The position numbers and the translations under genes are program-made. Below, in pieces: positions 27,404 through 35,878 of a stretch of 64,000 nt of DNA. The first letter of the stretch is position 1; each line of letters starts with the position of its first letter. The stretch is from contig JBGANK010000004.1 of assembly GCA_044222395.1 (NCBI GenBank), positions 1 to 64,000 on the forward strand, given 5' to 3'. Source of the stretch: JAEUMD01 sp044222395. GTDB lineage: Bacteria > Pseudomonadota > Alphaproteobacteria > Rhizobiales > Hyphomicrobiaceae. Under the pieces are notes generated by a model. It did not search any database. It saw only the letters and a list, made by a program, of their open reading frames with translations, and was not told the DNA's origin.

Positions 27404-28480
27404 TCAGTTGGTGAGATTCACCATCCTCTCGACCGCCTGGCGGGCGCGGACGGCGATCTTGGGGTCGACGGTGACCTCGTATTTCATGTCGCGCAGGCTC
27501 TCGTAGATGCGCTCCAGCGAGATGCGCTTCATGTGTGGGCACAGATTGCAGGGACGCACGAACTCGACCTCGGGCGCCTCGGCGGCGACGTTGGATGCCA
27601 TCGAGCATTCGGTTACGAGCACGGCCTTCTTGGGCTGCTTGGTCTTGACGTAGTCGATCATCGCCGAGGTCGAGCCGGTGAAGTCCGACGCCTTGATGAC
27701 GTCGGGCGGGCACTCCGGGTGGGCAATGATCTTGGTTTCCGGGTCGGCCTCGCGGAAGGCTTCCAGCTCTTCGGCGGTGAAGCGCTCGTGCACCTCGCAG
27801 TGACCCTTCCAGGTGATGATCTCGACCTTGGTCTTGGTCTGGACGTACTGAGCCAGGTACTCGTCGGGAACGAGGATCACGCGCGGGCTGCCGAGACTCT
27901 CGACGACCTTGACGGCGTTGGCCGAGGTGCAGGTGATGTCGCATTCCGCCTTCACGGCGGCCGACGTGTTGACGTAGGTGACGATCGGAATTCCGGGATA
28001 CTTCTTGCGCAGCGCGCGCACGTCCTCGGCCGTGATCGACTCGGCCAGCGAGCAGCCAGCCTTCGGGTCGGGGATCAGCACGGTCTTGTCGGGCGAGAGG
28101 ATCTTTGAGGTCTCGGCCATGAAGTGCACGCCGGCCTGGACGATGACGGCGGCGTCGGTACGCGCAGCCTCCTTGGCGAGTTGCAGGCTGTCGCCGCGGA
28201 AGTCGCCGACGCAATGGAAGATTTCCGGCGTCATATAGTTGTGCGCCAGGATGACCGCATTGCGCTCCTTCTTGAGCGTGTTGATCGCCTTGATGAGCGG
28301 CGCATAGTGCGGCCACTCCATCGGCGTGACGACATGCTTGACGCGCTCATAAAGCGGCGCCAGCTCGGAGGCGAGTTCGGGCGTCCAGGCGGGCAGGTCG
28401 CGCTTGGCATTGCCGCCGCGCTCGATCTGGTGCTTGGCGACAGCGTTAGTGGCGGTCGTGGTCAACGGTGCGATCGTCAT
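27404..28480 (-). CDS. nadA: quinolinate synthase A
   Basis: A 358-residue 4Fe-4S enzyme that condenses iminoaspartate with dihydroxyacetone phosphate. ATG 28480 follows AAAGGAC at good spacing; a longer frame upstream would overlap the operator. Cluster cysteines are expected in K-A-E-C-D-I-T-C, H-P-E-C-P-P and P-C-N-L-C-P-H-M. Substrate motifs A-H-N-Y-M-T-P-E-I and GDSLQLA are also seen. First gene of nadABC, under two inverted-repeat operators upstream. Confidence 0.97.
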   Translation of the reverse strand: MTIAPLTTTATNAVAKHQIERGGNAKRDLPAWTPELASELAPLYERVKHVVTPMEWPHYAPLIKAINTLKKERNAVILAHNYMTPEIFHCVGDFRGDSLQLAKEAARTDAAVIVQAGVHFMAETSKILSPDKTVLIPDPKAGCSLAESITAEDVRALRKKYPGIPIVTYVNTSAAVKAECDITCTSANAVKVVESLGSPRVILVPDEYLAQYVQTKTKVEIITWKGHCEVHERFTAEELEAFREADPETKIIAHPECPPDVIKASDFTGSTSAMIDYVKTKQPKKAVLVTECSMASNVAAEAPEVEFVRPCNLCPHMKRISLERIYESLRDMKYEVTVDPKIAVRARQAVERMVNLTN

Positions 28481-28501
28481 CACAGTCCTTTCACCGCGAT
28501 T

Positions 28502-28520
28502 AATGCTCAACTCGAGCATT
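28502..28520. promoter_or_regulatory. NadQ-like operator, box 1
   Basis: A perfect inverted repeat, AATGCTC (28502-28508), 5-base spacer, GAGCATT (28514-28520). It lies 22-40 bases upstream of the nadA start codon, where a bound repressor would block transcription or initiation. The assignment to NadQ rests on position beside nadA and on the nadQ gene downstream. Confidence 0.75.
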
Positions 28521-28560
28521 ACTATCGCCTACTTGTCGCCGGCTATGCCGGTCGGTTTGA

Positions 28561-28579
28561 TATGCTCCAAACGAGCATT
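28561..28579. promoter_or_regulatory. NadQ-like operator, box 2
   Basis: TATGCTC (28561-28567), 5-base spacer, GAGCATT (28573-28579): the same motif as box 1 with one end base changed. Its centre is 59 bases from box 1's centre, about 5.6 helical turns. The pair suggests cooperative binding or looping. Confidence 0.7.
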
Positions 28580-28943
28580 GCGTGACTAATAATTTAGGAG
28601 ACCTTTGCGTCGAATTCCAGTCCCCTCGATCAATTTCGTCTGTGTCGAGCTTGGCCTTTCGATTTCGCCTGCGATCTGATGCCCGGCAACTTCCGTTGAA
28701 CCCACGCAGTGCCTTGACCGAAAGAAATACGCGCAGCGCACCTTGCACCGACGGAAGCGGTCAGAGTCAATCGATGACCAACACCAACGGCAAGTGCGGA
28801 GCGGCTTGTCGAGGCCGATCTCGTCGCCAACGCAGTTGCAGGTTGCAGCGACGATGGCCCGGCGTCGTCTCTCAAACGAACCAGATCAAGCAAATTTGGA
28901 AATCAACTACAGTACGCGCTTGTTCGAGGGCCGATGCAGCGAA
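28580..28943. other. 364-base stretch without a supported gene
   Basis: Between the nad operators and the hairpin beyond nadQ. Short open frames occur on both strands, but none has a good ribosome site or recognisable content. It may hold the nadA promoter near its left end. Confidence 0.5.
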
Positions 28944-28980
28944 GGCGGGCGGCACCCCAGTCTTGTGGTGCCGTCCCGCC
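28944..28980 (-). terminator. hairpin downstream of nadQ
   Basis: GGCGGGCGGCACC pairs with GGTGCCGTCCCGCC with one bulged base. It begins 17 bases after the nadQ stop. The T tract is poor on both strands, so the efficiency as an intrinsic terminator is uncertain. Confidence 0.55.
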
Positions 28981-28997
28981 TTTGCTGAATGTCCGTC

Positions 28998-30035
28998 TCA
29001 AACGCGACCCTGCTTGACGCGAACGCCAGGAGCTGGACGCTCGAGCACGACCTCGCGACGGAAGCGGAACATCTTTGCCGGACGTCCCCCGGTGCGAGTC
29101 TTGACCTGGCCGGTCGGCTCGACGAGACCAGCGCTCTCTACGAGACGGCGGAAATTCTGCTTATGCAGATGCGGTCCGAGGATCGCCTCCACTGTTTTCT
29201 GCAGCTCGTAGAGTGTGAACTCAGGCGGCATCAGTTCGAAGATCACCGGCCGATACTTGATCTTGGCGCGCACGCGGCTAATGGCGGTGGCCAGGATGCG
29301 GCGGTGATCCAGGATCATCGGCGTGCCGAGCTGGGGTCCGTCGTTGTTGCCGACGGCAAGCTCGGGACGATCGCGGCGCGATTCCTCGATCAGGCCGGCC
29401 TCGTAAAGGAGCTCATAGCGGTCGAGCACCTTTTCTTCGTCCCAGGCGCCGCCATCCATGCCGAAGCACATGCGCAGACGCTCGGTGCGATCGACCGGAC
29501 GGCTGGGCGAGGTGCGCGTGGGCGGCGTGTCTGCCCAAGCCTTCAGGCGCGGATAGATGGCCGACTCCAGAATGGCCGGACGACCCTTGCGCCAGTCTTC
29601 CCAGGGGAAATACTGGTACCAGCCGTGCCAGGCGCCACGCTGCATGTCGCTGGTGCCATCCGTATGGGTGAGCGCGAGGTAGCCGATCGACACGACGTGC
29701 GGATCGCGATCCTCTGCAAGAGCAAGACGGCCCCGGTCGCCGAACGTATAGAGCTGTTCGACGTAGCCGAAATCCAATCCTGTCTGCTCGTGAACCCATG
29801 TTCTCAGACCGATCTCAAGCGTGCGATGCTGGCGCGGAGAGAACGGGCCGGACGGAAGGCTGTCGGTGGCGCCGACGCTGTCGGCGGCCTCCTTAACGAT
29901 CAGAACCAGCGGTTCGTCGTTGTGTACCGAAACGATCGCCGCGTTAAGGCCAATTTCGACCGTCGGCGTGTCCTTCCGGGAGAGTGGCTCGCGGCGTATG
30001 GCTGCGGCCTTCGTTACTTCTAGAGCGTGTTTCAA
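28998..30035 (-). CDS. nadQ: NadQ/NrtR-type Nudix-related transcriptional regulator
   Basis: A 345-residue regulator with an N-terminal Nudix-like domain (about 25-165) and a C-terminal winged helix (about 265-335, F-T-L-Y-E-L-Q-K-T-V-E-A-I then the wing G-R-P-A-K-M-F). The Nudix box GPFSPRQHRTLEIGLRTWVH lacks the REUXEE metal residues, so it is a ligand-sensing fold and not an active hydrolase. The start is a TTG at 30035, preceded by GGGGGA; no ATG or GTG fits. COG4111 proteins of this type are the alphaproteobacterial repressors of NAD synthesis, and nadA with matching operators lies 500 bases downstream. Confidence 0.85.
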   Translation of the reverse strand: MKHALEVTKAAAIRREPLSRKDTPTVEIGLNAAIVSVHNDEPLVLIVKEAADSVGATDSLPSGPFSPRQHRTLEIGLRTWVHEQTGLDFGYVEQLYTFGDRGRLALAEDRDPHVVSIGYLALTHTDGTSDMQRGAWHGWYQYFPWEDWRKGRPAILESAIYPRLKAWADTPPTRTSPSRPVDRTERLRMCFGMDGGAWDEEKVLDRYELLYEAGLIEESRRDRPELAVGNNDGPQLGTPMILDHRRILATAISRVRAKIKYRPVIFELMPPEFTLYELQKTVEAILGPHLHKQNFRRLVESAGLVEPTGQVKTRTGGRPAKMFRFRREVVLERPAPGVRVKQGRV

Positions 30036-30198
30036 GTCTTATCCCCCAAGCGTTCGAATCACGCCTCCCCTGGGAGATGGAGTAAGTCTCGATCGTGGCG
30101 TTTTTCGGAACAACAGAATTGCTCCGAAAATTATAAAGGCATTGCGTTGAACACCTATTTCGAGGGCTCACGTTTCTGCAGCACGGAAATTCGGGGCA

Positions 30199-30735
30199 TT
30201 AACCAATATCGAACGCTGTACTGAGCAAGAAACTCGGGCCTTCAGCTGCTGGTTGTCCTGGGCCGATCAGCTCTATTGCTGAAGAAAGAAAGCCATGCCG
30301 CTGCAGTACCAGATCAGCGATGCCGACCATGATCCGGTTGGGGGATGCGGTTTCGGAGGCTGCGCGCAGGCGGTAGGCGATTAACGTTTCAGGCACATTG
30401 GGATTGAGCGCAGCGAGCATAATATAGGCGGCCGCTGGTGAGCGATTGAGGCCGGAGAAGCAGTGGATCAGTATCGGCGCATCGCGCGGCCACGCGAGGG
30501 TGAATTCCATCAGACGCTCGATGTGATGGCGTGCGGGATGGGGGCCTTCTCCGCGCTCGGGCATGGCATCGGTGATCGGCAAGCGCAGGTGCAACGCAGG
30601 ATCGATGCGTGTTGGTGTCGGCGGCATCAGATGGGGGTTCACCACGCTGATCAGCCGCGTTGCGCCAGATGCCGCAATCGTCTCCTCGATCAGACGGAGC
30701 GGACAAATCGCAAAGGTGTCGGGAGCAATCGTCAT
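30199..30735 (-). CDS. tyrosine-phosphatase-like protein
   Basis: A 178-residue protein with the cysteine phosphatase loop H-C-F-S-G-L-N-R-S (about 92-100), the HCxxGxxRS pattern of dual-specificity and tyrosine phosphatases. An upstream D-A-M-P region could supply the general acid. Rhizobial genomes carry many homologues annotated as tyrosine phosphatases. The phosphate substrate is unknown. It stands 158 bases from the HD hydrolase on the same strand. Confidence 0.85.
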   Translation of the reverse strand: MTIAPDTFAICPLRLIEETIAASGATRLISVVNPHLMPPTPTRIDPALHLRLPITDAMPERGEGPHPARHHIERLMEFTLAWPRDAPILIHCFSGLNRSPAAAYIMLAALNPNVPETLIAYRLRAASETASPNRIMVGIADLVLQRHGFLSSAIELIGPGQPAAEGPSFLLSTAFDIG

Positions 30736-30893
30736 TGATGCAGTGCTGAGCCTTACTGCGGAACTCGCGGCGCGTGCTTGTGGATGCGAGAACTTCGGGC
30801 GCTACGAAGCGGAGGCTTATGGCGCTATCTGGTGGGAACAGCAACAGCGACTATCGCCCACTGATCGGGCCGTCGCATGAACCGGAACGTTGT

Positions 30894-31559
30894 TTACCGG
30901 GACGTCGCCCGGCTGCCAGAGAGTGCATGAAATCTGTCTAGGAATGCATTCTGAGCCGTCGCTGCGGGCATCGGCGCGATTGCTGACAGTTGATCGTTGA
31001 GGGCTGCCGAGATGCCCTCCGGTGCGCCGAAGTAGAGCAAGGCTTCGTCGCGAGCGAAGCCTGCGAGGCCGGTCGCCTCGAAATATGCAGCGATGTGATC
31101 GGCGGTCTTTATCTCGCCGGCGATGTCTTCAGGCAACCGCGGTGGCAGCGCGAAGCGCGCGTAGATCGCCTCCAGCAGGCGGTTCTCGAAGGACTTGTAG
31201 TCGAGGCCGATGGCGGTCTTGAACGGGCTGATGAGATCACCCACCACATATTCTGGCGCGTCGTGAAGAAGTGCTGCCAGACGCCATGATGCATCCCAGT
31301 CTGGGTTGCGATCGGTGGTGATCTCCTCGACGACGAGGACATGCTGAGCGACGGAGAAGGCGTGCTCGCCAAGCGTCTGACCATTCCAACGGGCCACGCG
31401 GGCAAGCCCGTGGGCGATGTCCTCGATGGCGATGTCCTCAGGCTTCGGGTCGAGCAGATCGAGCCGGCGGCCCGACAGCATCCGCTGCCAGGCGCGCGAT
31501 GAAACCTGGTTGGCGGCAGCACGCTGCGGTTGTGCGTTCATGCGGGACATTGCGGGCAT
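30894..31559 (-). CDS. HD-domain hydrolase, YfbR-like
   Basis: A 221-residue protein of the HD superfamily. The metal ligands are visible in the order H-A-F-S-V-A-Q-H, L-L-H-D-A-P-E-Y and K-T-A-D-H-I. It resembles YfbR-type 5'-deoxynucleotidases, which handle nucleotide monophosphates. The start may be either of several ATGs within the first 7 residues. It lies 22 bases after tag and is probably the last gene of ygfZ-tag-HD. Confidence 0.88.
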   Translation of the reverse strand: MPAMSRMNAQPQRAAANQVSSRAWQRMLSGRRLDLLDPKPEDIAIEDIAHGLARVARWNGQTLGEHAFSVAQHVLVVEEITTDRNPDWDASWRLAALLHDAPEYVVGDLISPFKTAIGLDYKSFENRLLEAIYARFALPPRLPEDIAGEIKTADHIAAYFEATGLAGFARDEALLYFGAPEGISAALNDQLSAIAPMPAATAQNAFLDRFHALSGSRATSR

Positions 31560-31581
31560 CCGGTTGAAGATTGTTCGTCAT

Positions 31582-32202
31582 TCACGCGGGTGGGACAAAA
31601 GCCTTCTGCAGGGCGGCGCACGGCTTTCGGCGGTGGCAGGTGGCGAGGTGGTCGTTCACCATCCCTGCCGATTGCATCATGGCATAGATGGTGGTCGGGC
31701 CGACGAAGCGGAAGCCGTGTGCCTTGAGGGTTTTCGACAGCGCCTTTGAGGCGGGTGTCTGGCTCGGGATGTCGCTCATTGTGCGGGGTGCGGCTACGGT
31801 CCGAGGCGCATTCTCGCGCGCGATCTGCCACAGCAGTGCCGCGAACGAGGTGCGCTCCTGCAGCGCGAGGTAGGCCTTGGCATTGGCTATCGTCGCCTCG
31901 ATCTTGAGGCGGTTGCGGACGATGCCGGCATCGGCCATCAGTCGCGCGATGTCCCTGGTGGTGAAGCGCGCGATGCGCTCAGGGTCGAAGCGGTGGAAGG
32001 CGCGGCGGAAGTGTTCGCGCTTCTTCAGGATCGTCAGCCACGACAACCCGGCCTGGAAACCTTCGAGCACGAGCTTCTCGAACAGCGCGCGGTCATCGCC
32101 CAATGGCACGCCCCATTCCTCGTCGTGGTAGCGCGCGTACTCAGGATCGATGACGCCCTGCCACGGGCAGCGCTTCAGCGCGGCTGTGGCGGAGGTGGTC
32201 AT
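31582..32202 (-). CDS. tag: DNA-3-methyladenine glycosylase I
   Basis: A 206-residue constitutive alkylation-repair glycosylase. The ATG 32202 overlaps the ygfZ stop by 4 bases (ATGA). The conserved features are C-P-W-Q-G near the start, Y-H-D-E-E-W-G-V-P, and E-G-F-Q-A-G-L-S-W. The zinc-binding C-terminal segment has C-H and C-A near the end (L-A-T-C-H-R-R-K-P-C). Length and order are normal. Confidence 0.96.
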   Translation of the reverse strand: MTTSATAALKRCPWQGVIDPEYARYHDEEWGVPLGDDRALFEKLVLEGFQAGLSWLTILKKREHFRRAFHRFDPERIARFTTRDIARLMADAGIVRNRLKIEATIANAKAYLALQERTSFAALLWQIARENAPRTVAAPRTMSDIPSQTPASKALSKTLKAHGFRFVGPTTIYAMMQSAGMVNDHLATCHRRKPCAALQKAFVPPA

Positions 32203-33098
32203 GACGTTGTTGCCGTGTCGGGCGGGACCAGCGGGAACGTCACCCAATCGGGAAGCCTGATCGTGATTGCAACGTTGTGAGCGGTGAGCGGCACACCTTT
32301 GGCGCGGAACTCTGCTGCTCGGTCAAGCCTGATCAAGGCGAGGCCATTATTGCCTGCCACCGAACCCAGCGTGCCGATCGCGACATCTCCGGCCCGGACC
32401 TCGGTGCCCGATTGCGGCAACGCCTGGTCGGCGACCACGGGGACGATACGTTTGCGGGCCGTGGAGCGGTGCTGCATGCGGCTCACCACCTCCTGGCCGA
32501 CATAGCAGCCCTTGGTGAAGGAGACGGACTTCATCTGGTCGTAAAGCGCCTCGTGCGGGAAGGTGTCGCCAAGCGCGAAGTCGCGACCGGCTTCGGGCAC
32601 GCCGAGCGCGATGCGATGAGCGTGGTAGTCGTCCTGAGTGGCGGCCACTGCGCCTTCTGCGTCGCAGCGCCAATCGCTGGCGAGCGATGCGAGGTGGCGG
32701 GTTCCCAGATCAGGATGGCGCGGATCGCGAAAGCCGGGGGTCGGCGAGGTCGCGTGCGCAGCGGCGTGCGGTCCACCCCAGCACGCGGTCACTGTGTAAT
32801 TAGGGGTGACGTCCTTGATTTCGACGTCGGCGCGCAGGCGATACATGTCGAGACGCTGCTTCAGGGTTGCTGCCGACGACCTTCCGGTGTCGATCAGGAT
32901 GGTTTCGCCAGCTGTGACAACAAAGAAGTCGAACAGGATCTTGCCCTGTGCTGAAAGCAGCCCGGTGTGCACTGCGCCTTCGGCAGCCAGGCGTTGCATA
33001 TCGTTGGTGATGATGCCCTGCAGAAGTTTTTCCGCGTCCGTGCCTGTGACGGCCAGGACGCCGCGGTCGGTCAACAGGGCCATCCTTGCTGTGGGCAT
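32199..33098 (-). CDS. ygfZ: folate-binding protein YgfZ (iron-sulfur cluster maturation)
   Basis: A 299-residue protein related to glycine cleavage T protein and involved with folate in maturation of iron-sulfur enzymes such as MiaB. The signature T-K-G-C-Y-V-G-Q-E-V-V-S-R-M-Q-H-R lies near residue 205. The N-terminus has L-L-Q-G-I-I-T-N-D. It is the first gene of ygfZ-tag-HD on the minus strand, divergent from the dihydroorotase gene over 135 bases. Confidence 0.95.
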   Translation of the reverse strand: MPTARMALLTDRGVLAVTGTDAEKLLQGIITNDMQRLAAEGAVHTGLLSAQGKILFDFFVVTAGETILIDTGRSSAATLKQRLDMYRLRADVEIKDVTPNYTVTACWGGPHAAAHATSPTPGFRDPRHPDLGTRHLASLASDWRCDAEGAVAATQDDYHAHRIALGVPEAGRDFALGDTFPHEALYDQMKSVSFTKGCYVGQEVVSRMQHRSTARKRIVPVVADQALPQSGTEVRAGDVAIGTLGSVAGNNGLALIRLDRAAEFRAKGVPLTAHNVAITIRLPDWVTFPLVPPDTATTS

Positions 33099-33233
33099 CC
33101 TCGAACTTGCTCCGGAATTGGGCCGGCCCGGACTGTGCGGGCCTTGGTTTCGCAGTCATTCGATTCTAGGTATGCGGCCGAACGTACGCAAGGTAGGCGG
33201 GCCGGCCGGCAGTCCGAACCTGGGGAGCATTCG

Positions 33234-34565
33234 ATGGCTGAAAGCTTTGATGTCGTCTTGAAGGGCGGCACGGTGGTCAATCACGACGGGGTGGGCGCGG
33301 CCGACATCGGCATTCGCGGCAGGCGCATCGCGGCGCTGGGGGATGTAGATGCGGCGCGGGCTGAGCAGGTCATCGACGTCAAGGGACTGACGATCCTGCC
33401 CGGCGTGATCGACAGCCAGGTGCATTTTCGCGAGCCAGGGCTCACGCACAAGGAGGACCTGGAGACGGGCAGCCGCGGGGCGGTGATGGGCGGTGTGACG
33501 GCGGTGTTCGAGATGCCCAACACAAAGCCGTTGACGACGACGGCGGAGCTGCTTGCCGACAAGGTCCGGCGCGCGCGCCACCGCATGTTCTGCGATTTCG
33601 CCTTTTATGTCGGAGGCACGCGCGAGAACGTCGACGATATCCCGTTGCTGGAGCGGCTGGAAGGATCTGCGGGGATCAAGGTGTTCATGGGCTCCTCGAC
33701 CGGCGACCTGCTGGTCGACGATGCGACAAGCCTCGATCGGATCATCGCGCGCATCTCGCGGCGCGCGGCGTTTCATGCGGAGGACGAGGCGCGGCTCATC
33801 GCGCGGATGGCAGAGCGGGTTGCGGGAGATCCGTCGTCGCATCCGGTGTGGCGCGACGAGACAGCGGCGCTGATGGCGACGACGCAGCTTGCGAGGCTGG
33901 CTGAGAAGCATCGCCGGCGGGTGCATGTGCTGCACATCTCGAGTGCGGCGGAGATGGCCTACCTCGCCGATCACAAGCGCTGGGTGTCGGTGGAGGTGAC
34001 GCCGCATCACCTGACATTGGCGGCTCCTGACTGCTACGAGCGGCTCGGCACCTACGCGCAGATGAACCCACCGGTGCGCGACGAGCGCCACCGTGCGGCG
34101 ATCTGGTCCGGGCTGCGGTCGGGCATTGTCGACGTGCTGGGCTCCGATCATGCACCGCATACGCGCGAGGAAAAAGATCACGCCTATCCCGGATCGCACT
34201 CGGGCATGACGGGCGTGCAGACGCTGGTGCCGGTGATGCTCGACCACGTCAACGCGGGACGGCTGTCATTACAACGCCTCGTCGATCTGACGAGCCACGG
34301 GCCGCAGCGGCTGTTCGGCATCGCCGACAAGGGCCGTATCGCGGTGGGCTATGATGCCGATCTCACTGTGGTCGATCTCAAACGCCGCGAGACGATCCGC
34401 AACGCGTGGATCGAAAGCCGTTGCGGATGGACGCCTTATGACGGCAAAGAGGTGACGGGCTGGCCGGTCGGCACGTTCATTCGCGGCCGGCGTGTGATGT
34501 GGCAGGGCGAGATCCTGGGGCAGGCGACGGGTGAGCCGGTAGGGTTTCTTGAGGCTGGGATATAA
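33234..34565 (+). CDS. pyrC: dihydroorotase-type amidohydrolase
   Basis: A 443-residue class I dihydroorotase-like amidohydrolase for pyrimidine synthesis. ATG 33234 is chosen because it opens the family N-terminus (FDVVLKGGTVVNHDGV). The metal site shows D-S-Q-V-H-F-R-E-P-G, where the first His of the usual H-x-H is Gln. Other ligands are present: a likely carbamylated-Lys region (A-G-I-K-V-F-M-G), H-V-L-H-I-S-S, T-P-H-H-L and the catalytic Asp in S-D-H-A-P-H. I recall the Gln variant from alphaproteobacterial homologues, so it may define a subgroup. No pyrB lies in the window. Confidence 0.85.
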   Translation: MAESFDVVLKGGTVVNHDGVGAADIGIRGRRIAALGDVDAARAEQVIDVKGLTILPGVIDSQVHFREPGLTHKEDLETGSRGAVMGGVTAVFEMPNTKPLTTTAELLADKVRRARHRMFCDFAFYVGGTRENVDDIPLLERLEGSAGIKVFMGSSTGDLLVDDATSLDRIIARISRRAAFHAEDEARLIARMAERVAGDPSSHPVWRDETAALMATTQLARLAEKHRRRVHVLHISSAAEMAYLADHKRWVSVEVTPHHLTLAAPDCYERLGTYAQMNPPVRDERHRAAIWSGLRSGIVDVLGSDHAPHTREEKDHAYPGSHSGMTGVQTLVPVMLDHVNAGRLSLQRLVDLTSHGPQRLFGIADKGRIAVGYDADLTVVDLKRRETIRNAWIESRCGWTPYDGKEVTGWPVGTFIRGRRVMWQGEILGQATGEPVGFLEAGI

Positions 34566-34617
34566 GCCGGTCCGGCATTGATCGACTCGCATCAGGCGAC
34601 GTGGCTTGCGCAAAGAA

Positions 34618-34655
34618 AAACCGCGCCGGTCGCATTTGGTCGACCGACGCGGTTT
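34618..34655 (-). terminator. hairpin between convergent genes
   Basis: AAACCGCGCCGGTCG pairs with CGACCGACGCGGTTT with one mismatch and an 8-base loop. On the minus strand it ends in TTTTTCTTTG, a good intrinsic terminator for the L,D-transpeptidase gene. It may also act on the dihydroorotase transcript, where the T tract is weaker. Confidence 0.8.
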
Positions 34656-34676
34656 CATTGCAGTATTGCGCGGCGA

Positions 34677-35543
34677 TCAACCGCCGAACGACGCGACGTT
34701 CTTGGGCAGGTGCTTCATCACGTGCACCGGGGTGCCGACGTTCACCATCGACGCCAGATGGAGCACGTGCGCGTTCATCATGCGGAAGCAACCCGAAGAG
34801 GCGGCCTGGCCGATCGATTTCGGATTGTTGGTGCCGTGGATGCGGTAGAGCGTATTGCCGAGGTAGATCGCCTTGGCGCCAAGCGGATTGTTGATGCCGC
34901 CGGTCATCTTGGCAGGCAGGCTCGGGTCGCGATCGCGCATCTCCTCGGGCGGATGCCAGTCGGGCCAATCGGCAATGCGCGACACCTTCTCCGTGCCGGT
35001 CCAGGAAAAGCCTTCGCGGCCAACCGAGATCGGGTAACGATAGGCTGAGCGATCAGACAAGATGTAGTAGAGCGCGCGTGCGCCCTGGTCGATCACGACG
35101 GTGCCAGGCGCAAAGCTGGTGCGAAGCGGTATGCGCGGCGGCGATTTCGCACCGATGTCAGGGCGTGGCCCACCGCTGCGAACTTCGTCGTTTCCAGCTT
35201 CTGCCGCCTTGCCGCTGCGCGGCTTGGGTTCATCGGCGTCCTCTTCATCTGCCCAGCGTTTCTTGCGCTGATAGGAGGCGTCTGGATCATCCTCGTCGTT
35301 CCATCGATTGCGCCACGCGCGCCGGCGGTATTGGCGCTCGTCGTCCGCGTAATCCTCATAGTTGCGCCGGTAGCGACGATAGCCCGGGTTGGCGTAGCCG
35401 GGGTCCGAACGCATCGTGTAACGGCCGCGGCGATAGCTCTGATAATCGGACTCATCATCAAACCACTGAGCAGAGGCAGGCGACGCCGTGGCGAGCAGCC
35501 CCGCGGTGAGCGACATGATGGTAAGGACAGTGCGCGAGGTCAT
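34677..35543 (-). CDS. L,D-transpeptidase (YkuD domain)
   Basis: A 288-residue cell-wall cross-linking enzyme. ATG 35543 begins a signal peptide (TVLTIMSLTAGLLATASPASA). After it comes an Arg/Tyr/Asp-rich, probably disordered segment of about 115 residues (Y-R-R-Y-R-R, W-R-N-R-W), then the catalytic domain from about residue 150. The active-site pattern is R-I-H-G-T-N, then S-S-G-C-F-R-M, with the catalytic cysteine in GCFR. The family makes 3-3 peptide bridges or links proteins to peptidoglycan. Nearest wall-related genes are far away at 54110 and 58208. Confidence 0.94.
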   Translation of the reverse strand: MTSRTVLTIMSLTAGLLATASPASAQWFDDESDYQSYRRGRYTMRSDPGYANPGYRRYRRNYEDYADDERQYRRRAWRNRWNDEDDPDASYQRKKRWADEEDADEPKPRSGKAAEAGNDEVRSGGPRPDIGAKSPPRIPLRTSFAPGTVVIDQGARALYYILSDRSAYRYPISVGREGFSWTGTEKVSRIADWPDWHPPEEMRDRDPSLPAKMTGGINNPLGAKAIYLGNTLYRIHGTNNPKSIGQAASSGCFRMMNAHVLHLASMVNVGTPVHVMKHLPKNVASFGG

Positions 35544-35878
35544 TCCTACACAAACTCCCAGTTTGATCGACAACACTCCCATCATAGGAGCAACGAGGCC
35601 CGCCGTCACGGCGGTCGAGCGTCTCACTTGGACTCGATACAGGAAGCTTGTTTTGTGAGGGACATGGCAAACTCATGGCGACGGGCGCGGGTTTGCAGCC
35701 GCAATTTTCGGCACGGCGAGCCGCAATCCACCGAGTGACCAGCGGATTCCTCATTCTGCACGCATATTAACCATATTCTCTGAACGCGGGCTAAATGGGA
35801 CGCTGAGGTTCCCTTGCCTCCTCAGCGGTTGCAGAGGACGGCTCGACGTGTCGGAGGGGTTGTGTTTGATCGGCCACG
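35544..35878. other. 335-base stretch without a supported gene
   Basis: It probably holds the promoter of the L,D-transpeptidase gene. No conserved hairpin, repeat or good small frame was found. Confidence 0.5.

Noticed and set aside
30019..30060. TAGAGCGTGTTT start of a repeat element near nadQ
   Set aside because: Only the first dozen bases match the element at 21845. No paired arm follows, so it is not called a copy.
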